Positions 1 through 8,943 of a stretch of DNA of 14,730 bases are shown here, in pieces. This DNA is from Oligoflexales bacterium. Lineage in GTDB: Bacteria; Bdellovibrionota_B; Oligoflexia; Oligoflexales; CACXFL01. Both the position numbers and the translations under genes were made by a program. A model generated the notes under the pieces. It searched no databases. It saw only the letters and a program-made list of their open reading frames with translations, and was not told the DNA's origin. Positions within the stretch are counted from its first letter, which is position 1, and each line of letters starts with the position of its first letter. The stretch is taken from the NCBI GenBank assembly GCA_028282865.1, contig JANQHA010000107.1:1-14730 (forward strand), read 5' to 3'.

Positions 1-433
1 GCATGCGTCCGCCAATAGCAGCAGTTGGGTCTTGTCCAAGTGCAGTAAGCATATGAGTGATCATCGCAGAGATTGATGTTTTTCCATGGCTACCTGCGAT
101 TGTGATTGCGAAGCTCTCTGACATGATTTTTTGCAATAGATCTGATCGATGGAGCACGGGAATACCCATAGATTTTGCCGCCACGATTTCTGCGTTTGAT
201 GGGCTAATAGCGGAGGAGTAAACCACAGTTTTAATATTAGAAATATTTTCGGAAACTTGGTCTTGGTGTATGGCTATCCCGAGCTTTTCCAGGTGTTGAG
301 TAAAAGCGTTGGGAGCTAAATCGCTGCCAGCCACTTGGTAACCACGGGTATGCAAAATTTCCGCTAATGGCGCCATCCCGCAGCCGCCGATGCCGACAAA
401 GTAGATTGGTTGATTAAGTGTGTAGTTTTTCAC
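1..433 (-). CDS. murC: UDP-N-acetylmuramate--L-alanine ligase MurC, N-terminal part (cut by window edge)
   Basis: MurC is the cytoplasmic ATP-dependent ligase that adds L-alanine to UDP-MurNAc, the first amino acid of the peptidoglycan stem peptide. Only 144 codons lie in the window; the family is usually about 450-490 residues. Visible are the N-terminal nucleotide-binding turn GIGGCGM (about residues 13-19), the typical GSDLAPN segment, the SSAIS stretch, and the ATP-binding loop GSHGKTS near residues 110-116, where most family members have GTHGKTT. The start is a GTG at 433-431. The frame is closed by a stop at 460-458 and there is no ATG between, so the gene overlaps the end of ftsW by 20 bases and is probably translationally coupled to it. 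No murG lies between ftsW and murC. Identification is secure; the C-terminal two thirds is outside the window. Confidence 0.95.
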   Translation of the reverse strand, partial: MKNYTLNQPIYFVGIGGCGMAPLAEILHTRGYQVAGSDLAPNAFTQHLEKLGIAIHQDQVSENISNIKTVVYSSAISPSNAEIVAAKSMGIPVLHRSDLLQKIMSESFAITIAGSHGKTSISAMITHMLTALGQDPTAAIGGRM

Positions 434-1541
434 TATGGGCTCTTGATGACTCTTGACTTATCCGCGCTAGGATAGCAATTGCACCAAGAAAGACAAGGAG
501 GGAGTTTGAGCCATTGCTAACGAATGGCAAAGTAATTCCCTTAGTGGGTAAAACCCCCATAGTGACGCCCATATTTATCGTCGCTTGGGTTGCGATCATA
601 GATGTCAGCCCAAATGCCAGAAACTTGCGGTAATTTGACTCCTGGTTACGGGTGATCTGAATGCCTAAATAAACAAGGTAGCTAAAAAGTGAACATATGA
701 GTAGCACTCCAAATAGGCCTAGCTCTTCGCCGATCACTGAGAGGATAAAGTCGGTATGTGCCTCGGGTAAAAAGAATAATTTTTGTCGAGACTCTCCAAG
801 GCCCGCGCCAAACAAGCCACCATTTTGAAAGCCGAGGTAGCTTTGAATAATCTGAAAGCCACTACCTTTAAATTTTGACCATGGATCAAGGAAGGTCAAT
901 AGCCTCGCTAGCCGGTACGGCGCTGCTACCACCGCTGCGATTAGACCGCCGATACCGACAAAGCTGAACCATAGAATAAAGCGCCTAGGCAATCCGGCAA
1001 TAAATAGCATTAGAAACGTTAGTATAAGCATAAATGCGGTACTACCAAAGTCTGGCTGTGACATTAACAGTGCAGCTAGCAGCCCGTAGATGATGAGGTT
1101 TGGCATGACTCCCTGCCAAAAATTTTCAAGGTTTGAGGTCGGCCTGCTTAGGTTTTTTGCCAAGAATAAAATTAATGCTAGTTTTGCTAACTCAGCAGGT
1201 TGGATGCTAATCCCGCCGACTATAAGCCACCTGGATGCTCCACCAGCCCGTCCTTCAAGCCCAGGGACATGAACCAACGCTAGCAAGCCGATACTTATGA
1301 CTAGCAATGGTATCGTAGACCTCTCGATCCACTTAAAAGGCAGATGTCCCGTAAGAAAGATGGCAAAAAAACCAAGCCCTGCCACCAACGCCTGCTTCTT
1401 TAGATGATGAAACTCATTTCCAAAGTTTTGTGCAGCCGGGATGCTTGAAGAGGCGTAGATTGCCAGCAACCCGATACAGGTAAGAAAGGCAGCGGTGCAA
1501 ATGAGAGCAGTTCGGTTGGTAATAGCTGGCTTTTGTTCCAT
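414..1541 (-). CDS. ftsW: Peptidoglycan glycosyltransferase FtsW (SEDS family)
   Basis: FtsW is the septal SEDS glycosyltransferase that polymerises lipid II at the inner membrane, together with its class B transpeptidase partner FtsI, encoded upstream in the same cluster. The protein (375 residues from the chosen start) is almost entirely hydrophobic, with about ten membrane helices. SEDS hallmarks are the QPDFGS segment (162-167), GLGESRQKLFFLPEAHTDF (247-265) with the invariant Asp at about 264, IGEELG (270-275), and the PTKG loop (332-335) followed by LPFVSNGSN. A TTG at 1571 in the same frame would add ten residues, but it has no ribosome binding site and falls at the predicted transcription start of the extended -10 promoter just upstream. 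I therefore prefer the ATG at 1541. It is separated from murD by a gap of about 100 bases, the largest within the cluster, and overlaps murC by 20. FtsW is chosen over RodA because of its place in the dcw cluster. Confidence 0.95.
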   Translation of the reverse strand: MEQKPAITNRTALICTAAFLTCIGLLAIYASSSIPAAQNFGNEFHHLKKQALVAGLGFFAIFLTGHLPFKWIERSTIPLLVISIGLLALVHVPGLEGRAGGASRWLIVGGISIQPAELAKLALILFLAKNLSRPTSNLENFWQGVMPNLIIYGLLAALLMSQPDFGSTAFMLILTFLMLFIAGLPRRFILWFSFVGIGGLIAAVVAAPYRLARLLTFLDPWSKFKGSGFQIIQSYLGFQNGGLFGAGLGESRQKLFFLPEAHTDFILSVIGEELGLFGVLLICSLFSYLVYLGIQITRNQESNYRKFLAFGLTSMIATQATINMGVTMGVLPTKGITLPFVSNGSNSLLVFLGAIAILARISQESSRAHSEKLHT

Positions 1542-1576
1542 GGCTTTTCTCTGAGGTAATTGAGTATCCAATTTTA

Positions 1577-1585
1577 ATTATATCA
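1577..1585 (-). promoter_or_regulatory. Candidate extended -10 promoter for ftsW-murC
   Basis: Reading the minus strand, the bases TGATATAAT form a consensus TATAAT hexamer (1582-1577) preceded by the TGn of an extended -10 element. No good -35 hexamer lies 16-18 bases upstream, which is tolerated when the extended -10 is strong. Transcription would begin near 1570, giving a leader of about 29 bases before the ATG at 1541. It lies in the only long gap of the dcw cluster. The motif match is direct; promoter activity is inferred. Confidence 0.5.
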
Positions 1586-1646
1586 TAATAGATACCCGAC
1601 GATCATTTGGTCTGGAGGATTATGATCCCTGGCCGCGATAACGGTA

Positions 1647-2918
1647 TTAGGCGCCAAAGCTTAAGATACGCTGGATACCGCTCTTAAAGAATTCTCCGCG
1701 CTCCTCAAAGCTTTTGAATTCATCAAAGCTGGCACAGCCAGGAGCAAATAAAATCGTACACTCAAACAAATCAGGATGTGACTCTAGGTATGATAATGCA
1801 TCAGATAATTTAGGTGACGTCACACATGCATAATATGGACTGAGCTCTTGGTTAATATTATCACCACTCTCGCCAAAACAAATGACTTGGTTGATTTTAC
1901 CCTTGTAGCTTTTTAGTTTCTCAAAGGACTCACCTTTTGGTTGGCCACCAAGCATTAGTATGCATGGATCTAACGTACTTTCAAGCGCCCGCATCACTGA
2001 ATCTAAGTTGGTAGCTTTGCTATCATTAATAATGTTGAAACCTTTCGGTGTTATAAGTTGCTCATACCTATGTGGTAGGGTCTTAAAATCTTTTAAACTA
2101 TCTAAAAGTATCTGTTGATCTTTTTTGACAAATTGCTTCGCAGCTAACACAGCGAAGCTTGCATTTAATCGATCGTGCTTAGTTACAAAGGGTAGGCTAG
2201 AGTAGTCGAGCGCCAAAGGCTTTTGGATCACCTTTAGGTTAGTAAACTGGTTATGTATCAACATTTTTTCTGCATAAGAGTATGCTTCGGGGGACATGAT
2301 CTTGGTTTGATCGCCCTTGTGAAAAACACGCCATTTCGCCAAAAAATAACTTTCCATAGACTTGTGACGAGCTAAATGGTCTTCGCTGAAGCTAGTAAAA
2401 ATAGCTACCCGCGAATCGATCTGTTTTGAAATCTCTAGCTGATAAGAAGATAACTCCATAACCCAATAGTCATCTTGGCAATGTTGGTGAATTCTTTCAC
2501 TTGGCGGTACGCCGATGTTACCACAAGCCACAGCTTCCAGGCTCTGCCTGCGCATTATATGCTCAATCATCTTACAGGTGGTCGACTTTCCGTTGGTACC
2601 GGTAACAGCGATGATTGTTCCGGAAAAAAACTCCAAAGCTAGATCTACCTCCGAAATGACTTCAATTGAAAGCTTAGCGGCTTCTTTCAATATAGGCATA
2701 GTTGGGGGTATCCCAGGGCTTAGGACAATTCTATCAATTCCAGTTAATATGGATTTATCCTGATTAGGCAAAGGTACGATTTGCCATTGCCTTAGTTGCT
2801 CGGTCAGCTCTGGGGAAAGAGGCTTGCTGTCAGATATGCTGACTTTATGTCCTTTTTGTTTTAGAAGCTTTGCTGCCGAAAGACCGGAAACACCAGCACC
2901 AAGAACTAGGCAATTCAT
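1647..2918 (-). CDS. murD: UDP-N-acetylmuramoyl-L-alanine--D-glutamate ligase MurD
   Basis: MurD is the cytoplasmic ATP-dependent ligase that adds D-glutamate to UDP-MurNAc-L-Ala. From the chosen start it has 423 residues, slightly short of the usual 430-450. The N-terminal dinucleotide-like fold shows VLGAGVSGLSA (4-14). The ATP loop is VTGTNGKSTT (105-114), followed by GNIG (133-136), ELSSYQLE (155-162), a DHLARH segment (180-185), the likely carbamylated lysine in YFLAKW (about 195), HRYE (283-286) and NDSKATN (298-304). The usual GxHN motif reads KHDRLNA (247-253), a mild divergence. An ATG at 2933 in the same frame lacks a ribosome binding site. The ATG at 2918 is preceded by GGAG nine bases upstream and overlaps the murF stop as ATGA, so it is preferred and implies translational coupling. 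The transferase mraY, normally placed between murF and murD, is absent. Confidence 0.95.
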   Translation of the reverse strand: MNCLVLGAGVSGLSAAKLLKQKGHKVSISDSKPLSPELTEQLRQWQIVPLPNQDKSILTGIDRIVLSPGIPPTMPILKEAAKLSIEVISEVDLALEFFSGTIIAVTGTNGKSTTCKMIEHIMRRQSLEAVACGNIGVPPSERIHQHCQDDYWVMELSSYQLEISKQIDSRVAIFTSFSEDHLARHKSMESYFLAKWRVFHKGDQTKIMSPEAYSYAEKMLIHNQFTNLKVIQKPLALDYSSLPFVTKHDRLNASFAVLAAKQFVKKDQQILLDSLKDFKTLPHRYEQLITPKGFNIINDSKATNLDSVMRALESTLDPCILMLGGQPKGESFEKLKSYKGKINQVICFGESGDNINQELSPYYACVTSPKLSDALSYLESHPDLFECTILFAPGCASFDEFKSFEERGEFFKSGIQRILSFGA

Positions 2919-4327
2919 TGGTTTTGACTCCATTGCTTAATGGGGTCTATTAGCTTGTTAAATGATAATGAATTAGAGGCTTTTAAAAAGATTACATCGC
3001 AATTAGTAAAAATATCGAAGTCTACCGCGAGTAGTTCATTAACATCACTAAAGGTTAAGATTTTATCTTTGGCGAGCCCTTGTTCGGTTGCTCCCTGAGC
3101 TAAATACTCAGCGTACTCTCCAATGCAAATAATAATATCTAGGTTTAGATGATTAACAGCCTCTTTTGTGACCGCTATATGTTCGCTCTTAGAAATATCG
3201 CCGAGCTCTTTCATATCACCTAAAACCAGTGCAATACTGCTGCCTTGATATAGGTTTTTAAGTGTTTTAAATGCAGATAGCATGCTCTCAGGACTAGCAT
3301 TGTAGCTATCATTTACTATGGTCTTATCGCCCTCAATTGAAATTTGAAAGCGTCCGCTAGCTGGTAGAAATTTTTTTAACCCCTCAGTGATTGAAGAGTT
3401 TGTGACTCCAGAAACTTTTGCTATGGCTGCGGCCGCAGCAGCGTTTATTGGGTAAGACTCGTGTGCTGCATTTAATTGAACTTTTAAGGTTTCTTGATCT
3501 ATTGTTAAGTCAATTCTCATAGATGATGAACCCTGCCAGATGGTGTTGGTGACAGATATGTCAGATTCTTCACTTAAGCCAAAGGTTACAACTTTTTTAC
3601 CGGTAGCTGCTGCCATTGAAACTAGGTTTGGGTCTTCGTACGGTGCTATCAGAGTGGCGTCTTTAGCACTATGGCGGTACATTTCTGTTTTTGTCTGGAC
3701 CAATTTTTCAAAGCCGCCGAACTCGCCGACATGCACCAACTTAGTGTTGAGCACAACAGCGATAGTTGGAGTCGTCATTTCACATAAAAAAGCAATATCT
3801 CCTTGGTGTCTAGCACCGAACTCTAAGATCAAATACTCGGTATCTTTTGCTGCTTTGAGTATGGTTAGCGGGACCCCAATCTCATTGTTAAAACTTGAGC
3901 TGGTTGCATGGGTTTTTCCAGCGTGAACACAGATATGGTTGATCATCTCTTTAGCTGTTGTTTTTCCAACAGAGCCGGTGATAGCGATGATTTTACGTGG
4001 CGCGACCTTCCTTAGCCAACCTCGAGCGATAGCTTGCAACCCTACTAAAGTGTCGCTAACTGAAATACCGTGGTCTAAAAGATTTGGGCTGATCATGTCC
4101 TTTCTGGAGTCGCTATATAGAAAGCATGAGGCCCCTTGTTTCATTGCGCTATCGATGAACTTATGCCCGTCAAAGCGCTCTCCAATAATTGGTACAAAGA
4201 AATCCCCTTTCTTGATCGACCTACTATCGGTACATATATTTTGCGGGTTAGGTGGGTCGATAGAGAGCTCTTGCCAACTGGCTGTCAGGTGATCTGCGAG
4301 ACAAGTTTTATAAAAATCCCAATCCAT
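2915..4327 (-). CDS. murF: UDP-N-acetylmuramoyl-tripeptide--D-alanyl-D-alanine ligase MurF
   Basis: MurF adds the D-Ala-D-Ala dipeptide to the UDP-MurNAc tripeptide, the last cytoplasmic step before transfer to the lipid carrier. From the chosen start it has 470 residues, normal for the family. Visible are the N-terminal Mur domain segment TDSRSIKKGDFF (33-44) with GERFDGH (49-55), the ATP loop ITGSVGKTT (116-124), FNNEIGVP (146-153), LEFGARHQGDI (168-178), NDSYNASPESM (339-349) and LGDMKELG (369-376). A TTG at 4363 would add 12 residues and overlap murE, but it has only a weak ribosome site. The ATG at 4327 is preceded by AGGA five to six bases upstream and starts ten bases after the murE stop, so I chose it. 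Its stop overlaps the murD start as ATGA. Confidence 0.95.
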   Translation of the reverse strand: MDWDFYKTCLADHLTASWQELSIDPPNPQNICTDSRSIKKGDFFVPIIGERFDGHKFIDSAMKQGASCFLYSDSRKDMISPNLLDHGISVSDTLVGLQAIARGWLRKVAPRKIIAITGSVGKTTAKEMINHICVHAGKTHATSSSFNNEIGVPLTILKAAKDTEYLILEFGARHQGDIAFLCEMTTPTIAVVLNTKLVHVGEFGGFEKLVQTKTEMYRHSAKDATLIAPYEDPNLVSMAAATGKKVVTFGLSEESDISVTNTIWQGSSSMRIDLTIDQETLKVQLNAAHESYPINAAAAAAIAKVSGVTNSSITEGLKKFLPASGRFQISIEGDKTIVNDSYNASPESMLSAFKTLKNLYQGSSIALVLGDMKELGDISKSEHIAVTKEAVNHLNLDIIICIGEYAEYLAQGATEQGLAKDKILTFSDVNELLAVDFDIFTNCDVIFLKASNSLSFNKLIDPIKQWSQNQ

Positions 4328-4337
4328 AGTTCCTAAT

Positions 4338-5825
4338 CTAACTGTTAAGTTTCGCTTGTGCAATTTTCTTATCGTCGAAGTCTATCTTTTTACCACTTAC
4401 TTCCATATAGTCTTCGTGACCTTTGCCTGCGATAAGTATGAGATCGTCTTTATTTGCTTGGTCTATAGCTGTTTCAATAGCGATTTTACGATCAAGTTCG
4501 ATTGTTACTTTTGATGAGTTATTAAACCCCTTGAGAATGCCTTGGATGATATCCTCTGGGTTTTCGAAACGAGGATTATCACTGGTTACTATAATTTTAT
4601 CGGCGAACTTTTCTGCAGCTTGCGCCATCAGAGGTCGTTTCCCTTGGTCTCGATCACCACCACAACCGAAAACAATCCAAAGCTTTTGGCTGCAAAAAGG
4701 TCGAAGTGTTTGCAGGGATTTTTCGATTGCATCGGGAGTATGAGCATAATCGATAACCACCATGGGATGATTTTTGCAAATTACCGGCTCAAGCCTTCCT
4801 GGTATAGGGGATATGTCTATTAGAGAGTGCTCGTCAACTTTCAATTTTAGAACCGCTTCAACCATTGCTATAGCTGCGTAAGCGTTTTCAATAAGAAACG
4901 ACCCGATAAACGGCAGGCCTATGACTCTAGAGCCTTCTGGGCAAGAGATCGTTAGTTCGCTACGGCCATCTCTAAATTCATACGATAGGTTTTCTCCTAT
5001 GCCATAGTTTCTAATATGTTTAGTTTCTTGCTGATAGCTTCTAGTTAACTCGCTTAAAGACTTATGAAAGAGTTTGAATGAGTCCTTAAATTGAAGCTCT
5101 TTAAAAAAGCTAAGCTTAGCTTCGAGGTAGTTTTCCATAGAACCGTGTAAATCTAGGTGATCTCTGGAAAAGCTCGTAAAAGCTGAAGCTTTAAATCGTA
5201 TCGGAGAAAGTTTCTTCTGTACCATGGCATGGGATGATACCTCCATGACACACAGCTTAATCCCTCTAGCTCTAGCATTTGCTAGCAGAGGGAATAATAC
5301 ATTAGGATCGGGTGTCGTATGTTTTGATGCTACAAAATCTTCGTTAATCCAAATGCCTAATGTACCTATGCTGATATGAGGGATGGCTAACTTTTTTAAG
5401 ATCTCTTTGACTATCCAAACAGTGCTGGTTTTGCCATTGGTCCCAGTGACACCGATAAATTCCATATCATTTTCAAAAAAACCGCAGGCTTTTGCGCAGA
5501 GGTAACTCCAAGCTTCTCTAGAGTTTTCTACTAGTAGCCATGAGGAATGACTAATTTTTGAAATAGCTGATTCATCCTCGATGATAATAAGTGCAGGTTT
5601 TTTCTTGCAAACATCAGAAATAAAATCATGACCATCGACGCTTTCACCCCTGTATGCAATAAAGATATCTCCACATGATATCTCTCGAGAGTTAGTTGAA
5701 ATTAGGGACTCTGTAGCGCTTTCCTCGTTCTTACTGCGATGCTGTTTCTTAATAAAGCCTAATTTATCTAGAAATGAGATGGCTTGAGGGCAGTCTATTT
5801 TAATATCTTTTGTTACCGCGGTCAT
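4338..5825 (-). CDS. murE: UDP-N-acetylmuramoyl-L-alanyl-D-glutamate--2,6-diaminopimelate ligase MurE
   Basis: MurE adds the third residue of the stem peptide to UDP-MurNAc-L-Ala-D-Glu in the cytoplasm. The 495 residues match the family length. Motifs are STNSREI (43-49), GESVDGHDFI (60-69), the ATP loop GVTGTNGKTST (125-135), HTTPDP (169-174), EVSSHA (195-200), SRDHLDLHGSMENYLEAKLSFF (220-241) with the likely carbamylated lysine at about 237, IPGRLE (341-346), DYAHTPDA (359-366), FGCGGDRDQGKR (386-397) and AGKGHE (466-471). DNPR at 416-419 is the known signature of meso-diaminopimelate-adding enzymes, so this organism should have DAP-type peptidoglycan. The ATG at 5825 has GGAAGG about eight bases upstream and lies inside the last 26 bases of ftsI. 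Confidence 0.97.
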   Translation of the reverse strand: MTAVTKDIKIDCPQAISFLDKLGFIKKQHRSKNEESATESLISTNSREISCGDIFIAYRGESVDGHDFISDVCKKKPALIIIEDESAISKISHSSWLLVENSREAWSYLCAKACGFFENDMEFIGVTGTNGKTSTVWIVKEILKKLAIPHISIGTLGIWINEDFVASKHTTPDPNVLFPLLANARARGIKLCVMEVSSHAMVQKKLSPIRFKASAFTSFSRDHLDLHGSMENYLEAKLSFFKELQFKDSFKLFHKSLSELTRSYQQETKHIRNYGIGENLSYEFRDGRSELTISCPEGSRVIGLPFIGSFLIENAYAAIAMVEAVLKLKVDEHSLIDISPIPGRLEPVICKNHPMVVIDYAHTPDAIEKSLQTLRPFCSQKLWIVFGCGGDRDQGKRPLMAQAAEKFADKIIVTSDNPRFENPEDIIQGILKGFNNSSKVTIELDRKIAIETAIDQANKDDLILIAGKGHEDYMEVSGKKIDFDDKKIAQAKLNS

Positions 5826-7644
5826 TTTTACTGCCTTCCGAAAGCTTTAATGACTTACTCTTATCAGAAGCACGATCTGAGGCAACATTTAAATAAGAAA
5901 GCGTTTTTTCAGTGATTTCCTTGAACACTGGCGCAGCCCATAGTGAGCCATACGATTGTTGTTGGTTGGGTTCATTAACCTGGATATAGACGACTAGGTG
6001 TGGGTCGTTTATGGGTGCAATTCCAGCAAAGCTTGAGAGGTGTTTTTTATGTGAATAAGTCTTAGTTTTGGGATCTATTTTCTGACTGGTTCCAGTTTTT
6101 CCACCTGATGTATAGATTTTTGAGCGAGCCTTAGTAGCACCTTGTTCGACGGTCTTGTACAAAATATTTCGCAGAATGCGCGCAGTTTTAGTCGTCATAA
6201 CCCTACTAACTATCTGAGTTGATTGGGCGTTTGTTATGAGCCCGTTTGGCTTCTCTACCCTGTCCAAATAATATGGTTTTATAAGATTGCCACCGTTAGC
6301 AATCGCCCCGTAAGCTTGGACAATCTGTATACCACTAACCATAAGTCCTTGGCCAAAAGCAATATTTGCAAAGCGAATTGGCTTCCACTTTTGATAATTA
6401 CTAAGGACCCCTCGTGATTCCCCGGGATAACCGATTGTGTTTGAACTTTGGCCGAATCCAAACTTAGTGAAATACTTATATAGGTTCTTTGCACCTAGTT
6501 TGTTAGCGATTTTATAAGTGCATACGTTACTTGAATGGATGATAATATCTTCGACATTTAAATATCTGGTTTTTGGTTTATGAGAGTCGTGGATCGTTCT
6601 TCTGCCGATTTTAAGTTTGCCTTCATTGCAATCGAAGCTATTTGATAATTGAATAGTTTTGGAGTCTAAAGCAGCAGCTACTACGTAAGGTTTAATAACG
6701 GATCCAGGCTCAAAGGAGTCCATGAATGCCCGGTTTTTTGTAAGCTTTAAAGATATTCTTCTAACGTCGTTAGGGTCAAAGCTAGGATAGTTAGCTACCG
6801 ATAGGATTCGGCCGGTATGTGGGTCCGAAACGATTGCAAAACCACTTTTGGCCTTGGCTGACTTCACTCCATTTCTCAAAGCTTGTTCGGTGATCTCTTG
6901 AATCACCTTGTCAATGGTAAGGTGAAGCCTGTCACCAGTCTTTTCAGGTGCAGCATCCTGTGACTGGGAGAATATCGTCTGACCTCGGGCATCTTTTGTT
7001 TGGACGAACTTTATTGGCGATCCTGCCAAGATTTTGTCATATTGATGCTCTAGTCCAGATAACCCGCGATCATCGATGCCTACAAGGCCTAGCAGGTTCG
7101 CAGCGGCGCTGCCAGCGGGGTAGTATCTTGCCGGCTCCGAAATCTGATACAAACCCTTAATATTTAGATCCATAACTCTACGAGCAGTCTCTTTTGATAC
7201 TTTCCGCTTAAGCCATGAAAAATATTTCTTCTTGCGGCTTATTTTTCTTATTTGTTTTTTGTCTTTTTTTAAAAGCCTCGATAGTTTTCCAAGCTGTCTA
7301 TTAGAAGGCTCAAATATTTTCGGATTTACGAAGATAGAAGGGGTCCTAATTGATATGGCTAGGGGTTCTTTACGGCGATCAAATATCGTTCCCCGGTATC
7401 TAGCAAGCTCCCATTGGCGTTTGTATTGCCGATCGGCAATATGGGTCAATGTGGTTGAAGCGGGTGGAAAGATGTGGATGATTACCGCGCGGATGCTTAG
7501 GCCAAGAAACCCACACGCCAAAACGTAGTAGATAAAGTTCGCGCGTAAGGTGATAAAGCTTCCAGGTTGAACTTTTTTTGATTTTGGCAGTATCTTTCGT
7601 CTTTTTGAAGATAGGTATCTGAGGATAGTAGGAACGATCTTCAA
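5800..7644 (-). CDS. ftsI: Septal peptidoglycan transpeptidase FtsI (class B penicillin-binding protein)
   Basis: FtsI is the D,D-transpeptidase that crosslinks new septal peptidoglycan in the periplasm and forms a synthase with FtsW. The 614 residues comprise a basic cytoplasmic tail (1-35), one membrane helix (about 36-58), a pedestal/dimerisation domain opening with RGTIFDR (84-90), and a transpeptidase domain. The three active-site motifs are present: SVIK with the acyl-enzyme serine at 315, SSN at 371-373 and KTGT at 516-519. There are no C-terminal PASTA domains; the last 25 residues are polar, basic and probably disordered, and their codons overlap the murE start by 26 bases. The start is a TTG at 7644, the only start codon available after the in-frame TGA at 7653-7651. 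It has GGTGA six bases upstream and lies 14 bases after ftsL. Confidence 0.96.
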   Translation of the reverse strand: MKIVPTILRYLSSKRRKILPKSKKVQPGSFITLRANFIYYVLACGFLGLSIRAVIIHIFPPASTTLTHIADRQYKRQWELARYRGTIFDRRKEPLAISIRTPSIFVNPKIFEPSNRQLGKLSRLLKKDKKQIRKISRKKKYFSWLKRKVSKETARRVMDLNIKGLYQISEPARYYPAGSAAANLLGLVGIDDRGLSGLEHQYDKILAGSPIKFVQTKDARGQTIFSQSQDAAPEKTGDRLHLTIDKVIQEITEQALRNGVKSAKAKSGFAIVSDPHTGRILSVANYPSFDPNDVRRISLKLTKNRAFMDSFEPGSVIKPYVVAAALDSKTIQLSNSFDCNEGKLKIGRRTIHDSHKPKTRYLNVEDIIIHSSNVCTYKIANKLGAKNLYKYFTKFGFGQSSNTIGYPGESRGVLSNYQKWKPIRFANIAFGQGLMVSGIQIVQAYGAIANGGNLIKPYYLDRVEKPNGLITNAQSTQIVSRVMTTKTARILRNILYKTVEQGATKARSKIYTSGGKTGTSQKIDPKTKTYSHKKHLSSFAGIAPINDPHLVVYIQVNEPNQQQSYGSLWAAPVFKEITEKTLSYLNVASDRASDKSKSLKLSEGSKNDRGNKRY

Positions 7645-7658
7645 TATATGTCACCAGA

Positions 7659-7940
7659 TCACTGTTGAGAAAGGGCTAGGTTATTTTCATCCTGTCGAAT
7701 TGTTTCCAGCTGTTTGCTCAGAACTAGTAGGTGGTCTTTACTGGTAATCTTGGCGTGCACCATTTGGAGCTGGCTTTTCTCTTCTAGTAGAGATGATTCT
7801 TGCTGTTTTAGTTTACCGAGTTCATAACCGATAAGTGTTGTTTGCACCCTCATATGAACCCTAAGGAATGCAAGCCCAAAAAGAACTACAAAAGATAAGA
7901 ATAAGAACGTGTTTGCTTTTGATTGATAAGAGACACGCAT
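7659..7940 (-). CDS. ftsL: Cell division protein FtsL-like
   Basis: This small bitopic protein of 93 residues has the FtsL architecture: a short basic cytoplasmic N-terminus, one membrane helix (about 12-29), then an extended periplasmic coiled coil rich in Leu, Gln and Glu (about 38-85). The stretch after the helix, with GYELGKLKQQESSLLEEK at 38-55, resembles the conserved FtsL juxtamembrane zipper. FtsL binds FtsB and FtsQ and activates FtsW-FtsI. The call rests on topology plus its place between rsmH and ftsI, because sequence conservation in this family is weak. It starts at an ATG with GAGG five bases upstream, 48 bases after rsmH and 14 before ftsI. Confidence 0.85.
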   Translation of the reverse strand: MRVSYQSKANTFLFLSFVVLFGLAFLRVHMRVQTTLIGYELGKLKQQESSLLEEKSQLQMVHAKITSKDHLLVLSKQLETIRQDENNLALSQQ

Positions 7941-7988
7941 GCTCGCCTCGTCAGATTACTTTAGTCTATATTAGTATTTTATCAAATT

Positions 7989-8942
7989 TTATAGCTTTTC
8001 GATAACTCTGCACCGGACGCTTCGCGAACGCGGGTTGTCTATTTGATGATCATCTGATGGTTTTAGAGGGAACGGCTTTATAATTTTTCCTTCTGGCGGA
8101 GGAGTCGAATGTTTTGCATGAGCTGGTATCGAGTGAAAGTCTATCTTTTGGTTCCTAGCAGCCCATTTATTAAACTGCCGTTTGACTATTCTATCTTCGA
8201 GCGAATGAAAAGACAAAATCCCAAGCCTACCTCCGGTAGCTAGAGTAGAAAAAGCTTGCATCAATAAGTTATTTAGTTCATCAAGCTCTTTATTCACCGC
8301 TATCCTAAGGGCTTGGAAGGTTTTCGTTGCGGCGTGGGTTTTGCTCGGAGACTTATAATGCACCGCTGCTTTTACAATGTCAGCCAGCCGGGAGGTAGTG
8401 GTTATTGGGGATTGTTCACGCTCTCGAATGATAGCCTGGGCGATATAATGAGCTTTGGGCTCTTCACCAAAACTTTTCAAAATTGTTTTAAGTTCTTCCA
8501 TATTAAGAGTGTTGACCAGGCTCTCGGCTGTGGTCGTCTGTTTCTGATCCATTCTCATATCTAGGGGTCCATCTTTGGTAAAAGAAAACCCCCTCTCCGG
8601 TGTGTCTATTTGCGGGCTTGAAACTCCGATATCAGCGATAATTGCTTGAATAACCAACTCGTTCTTCTGTGATCGGATGAATGACTCCAAGTTAGAAAAG
8701 GGCTTATGGACTAAAATCAGCTGTCTAGCTGCAAGCTGCTTTTGGAATTTTTGCTCGAGGTGATCTATTGCTTGTTGGTCTCGGTCAAAAGCTATGACAA
8801 CTCCCTCAGATCCGAGCTTTTCGAGCAGAAGCTGCGTATGCCCGCCCCCGCCAGCTGTGCAGTCAATCGCGACCCCACCTGGTTTTAGGTTGAGCATCTC
8901 AATCAGCTCGTGTTTAAGGACTGTGATATGTTTATACAACAA
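7989..8942 (-). CDS. rsmH: 16S rRNA (cytosine(1402)-N(4))-methyltransferase RsmH
   Basis: RsmH (MraW) uses S-adenosylmethionine to methylate N4 of C1402 in 16S rRNA. Its 317 residues match the family. Visible are HITVLKHEL near the N-terminus (5-13), the cofactor-binding loop DCTAGGGGHT (27-36), FDRD (52-55), ADIGVSSPQID (103-113), DGPLDMRMD (124-132), the ALRIAVNKEL segment (211-220) and the C-terminal hallmark ILSFHSLEDRIVKR (242-255). There is no ATG near the conserved N-terminus: two tandem TTG codons (8942 and 8939) follow GAAGG at 8951-8947. Spacing to the second TTG (seven bases) is better than to the first (four), so translation may begin at 8939. It begins one base after the stop of the upstream membrane protein, indicating coupling. 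A canonical dcw member, but here not preceded by mraZ. Confidence 0.97.
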   Translation of the reverse strand: MLYKHITVLKHELIEMLNLKPGGVAIDCTAGGGGHTQLLLEKLGSEGVVIAFDRDQQAIDHLEQKFQKQLAARQLILVHKPFSNLESFIRSQKNELVIQAIIADIGVSSPQIDTPERGFSFTKDGPLDMRMDQKQTTTAESLVNTLNMEELKTILKSFGEEPKAHYIAQAIIREREQSPITTTSRLADIVKAAVHYKSPSKTHAATKTFQALRIAVNKELDELNNLLMQAFSTLATGGRLGILSFHSLEDRIVKRQFNKWAARNQKIDFHSIPAHAKHSTPPPEGKIIKPFPLKPSDDHQIDNPRSRSVRCRVIEKL

Positions 8943-8943
8943 A

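Noticed and set aside
1617..1628. Hairpin GGAT-CATA-ATCC after murD as a terminator
   Set aside because: The stem is four base pairs with no T-run on the minus strand.
1614..1687. Plus-strand GGAGG-ATG start with 21 codons antisense to the murD end
   Set aside because: Spacing of three bases is too short and the frame lies mostly inside murD; most likely chance.
7400..7654. 84-codon minus-strand frame overlapping the ftsI start
   Set aside because: It is in another frame from the clearly conserved FtsI coding sequence and has no independent support.
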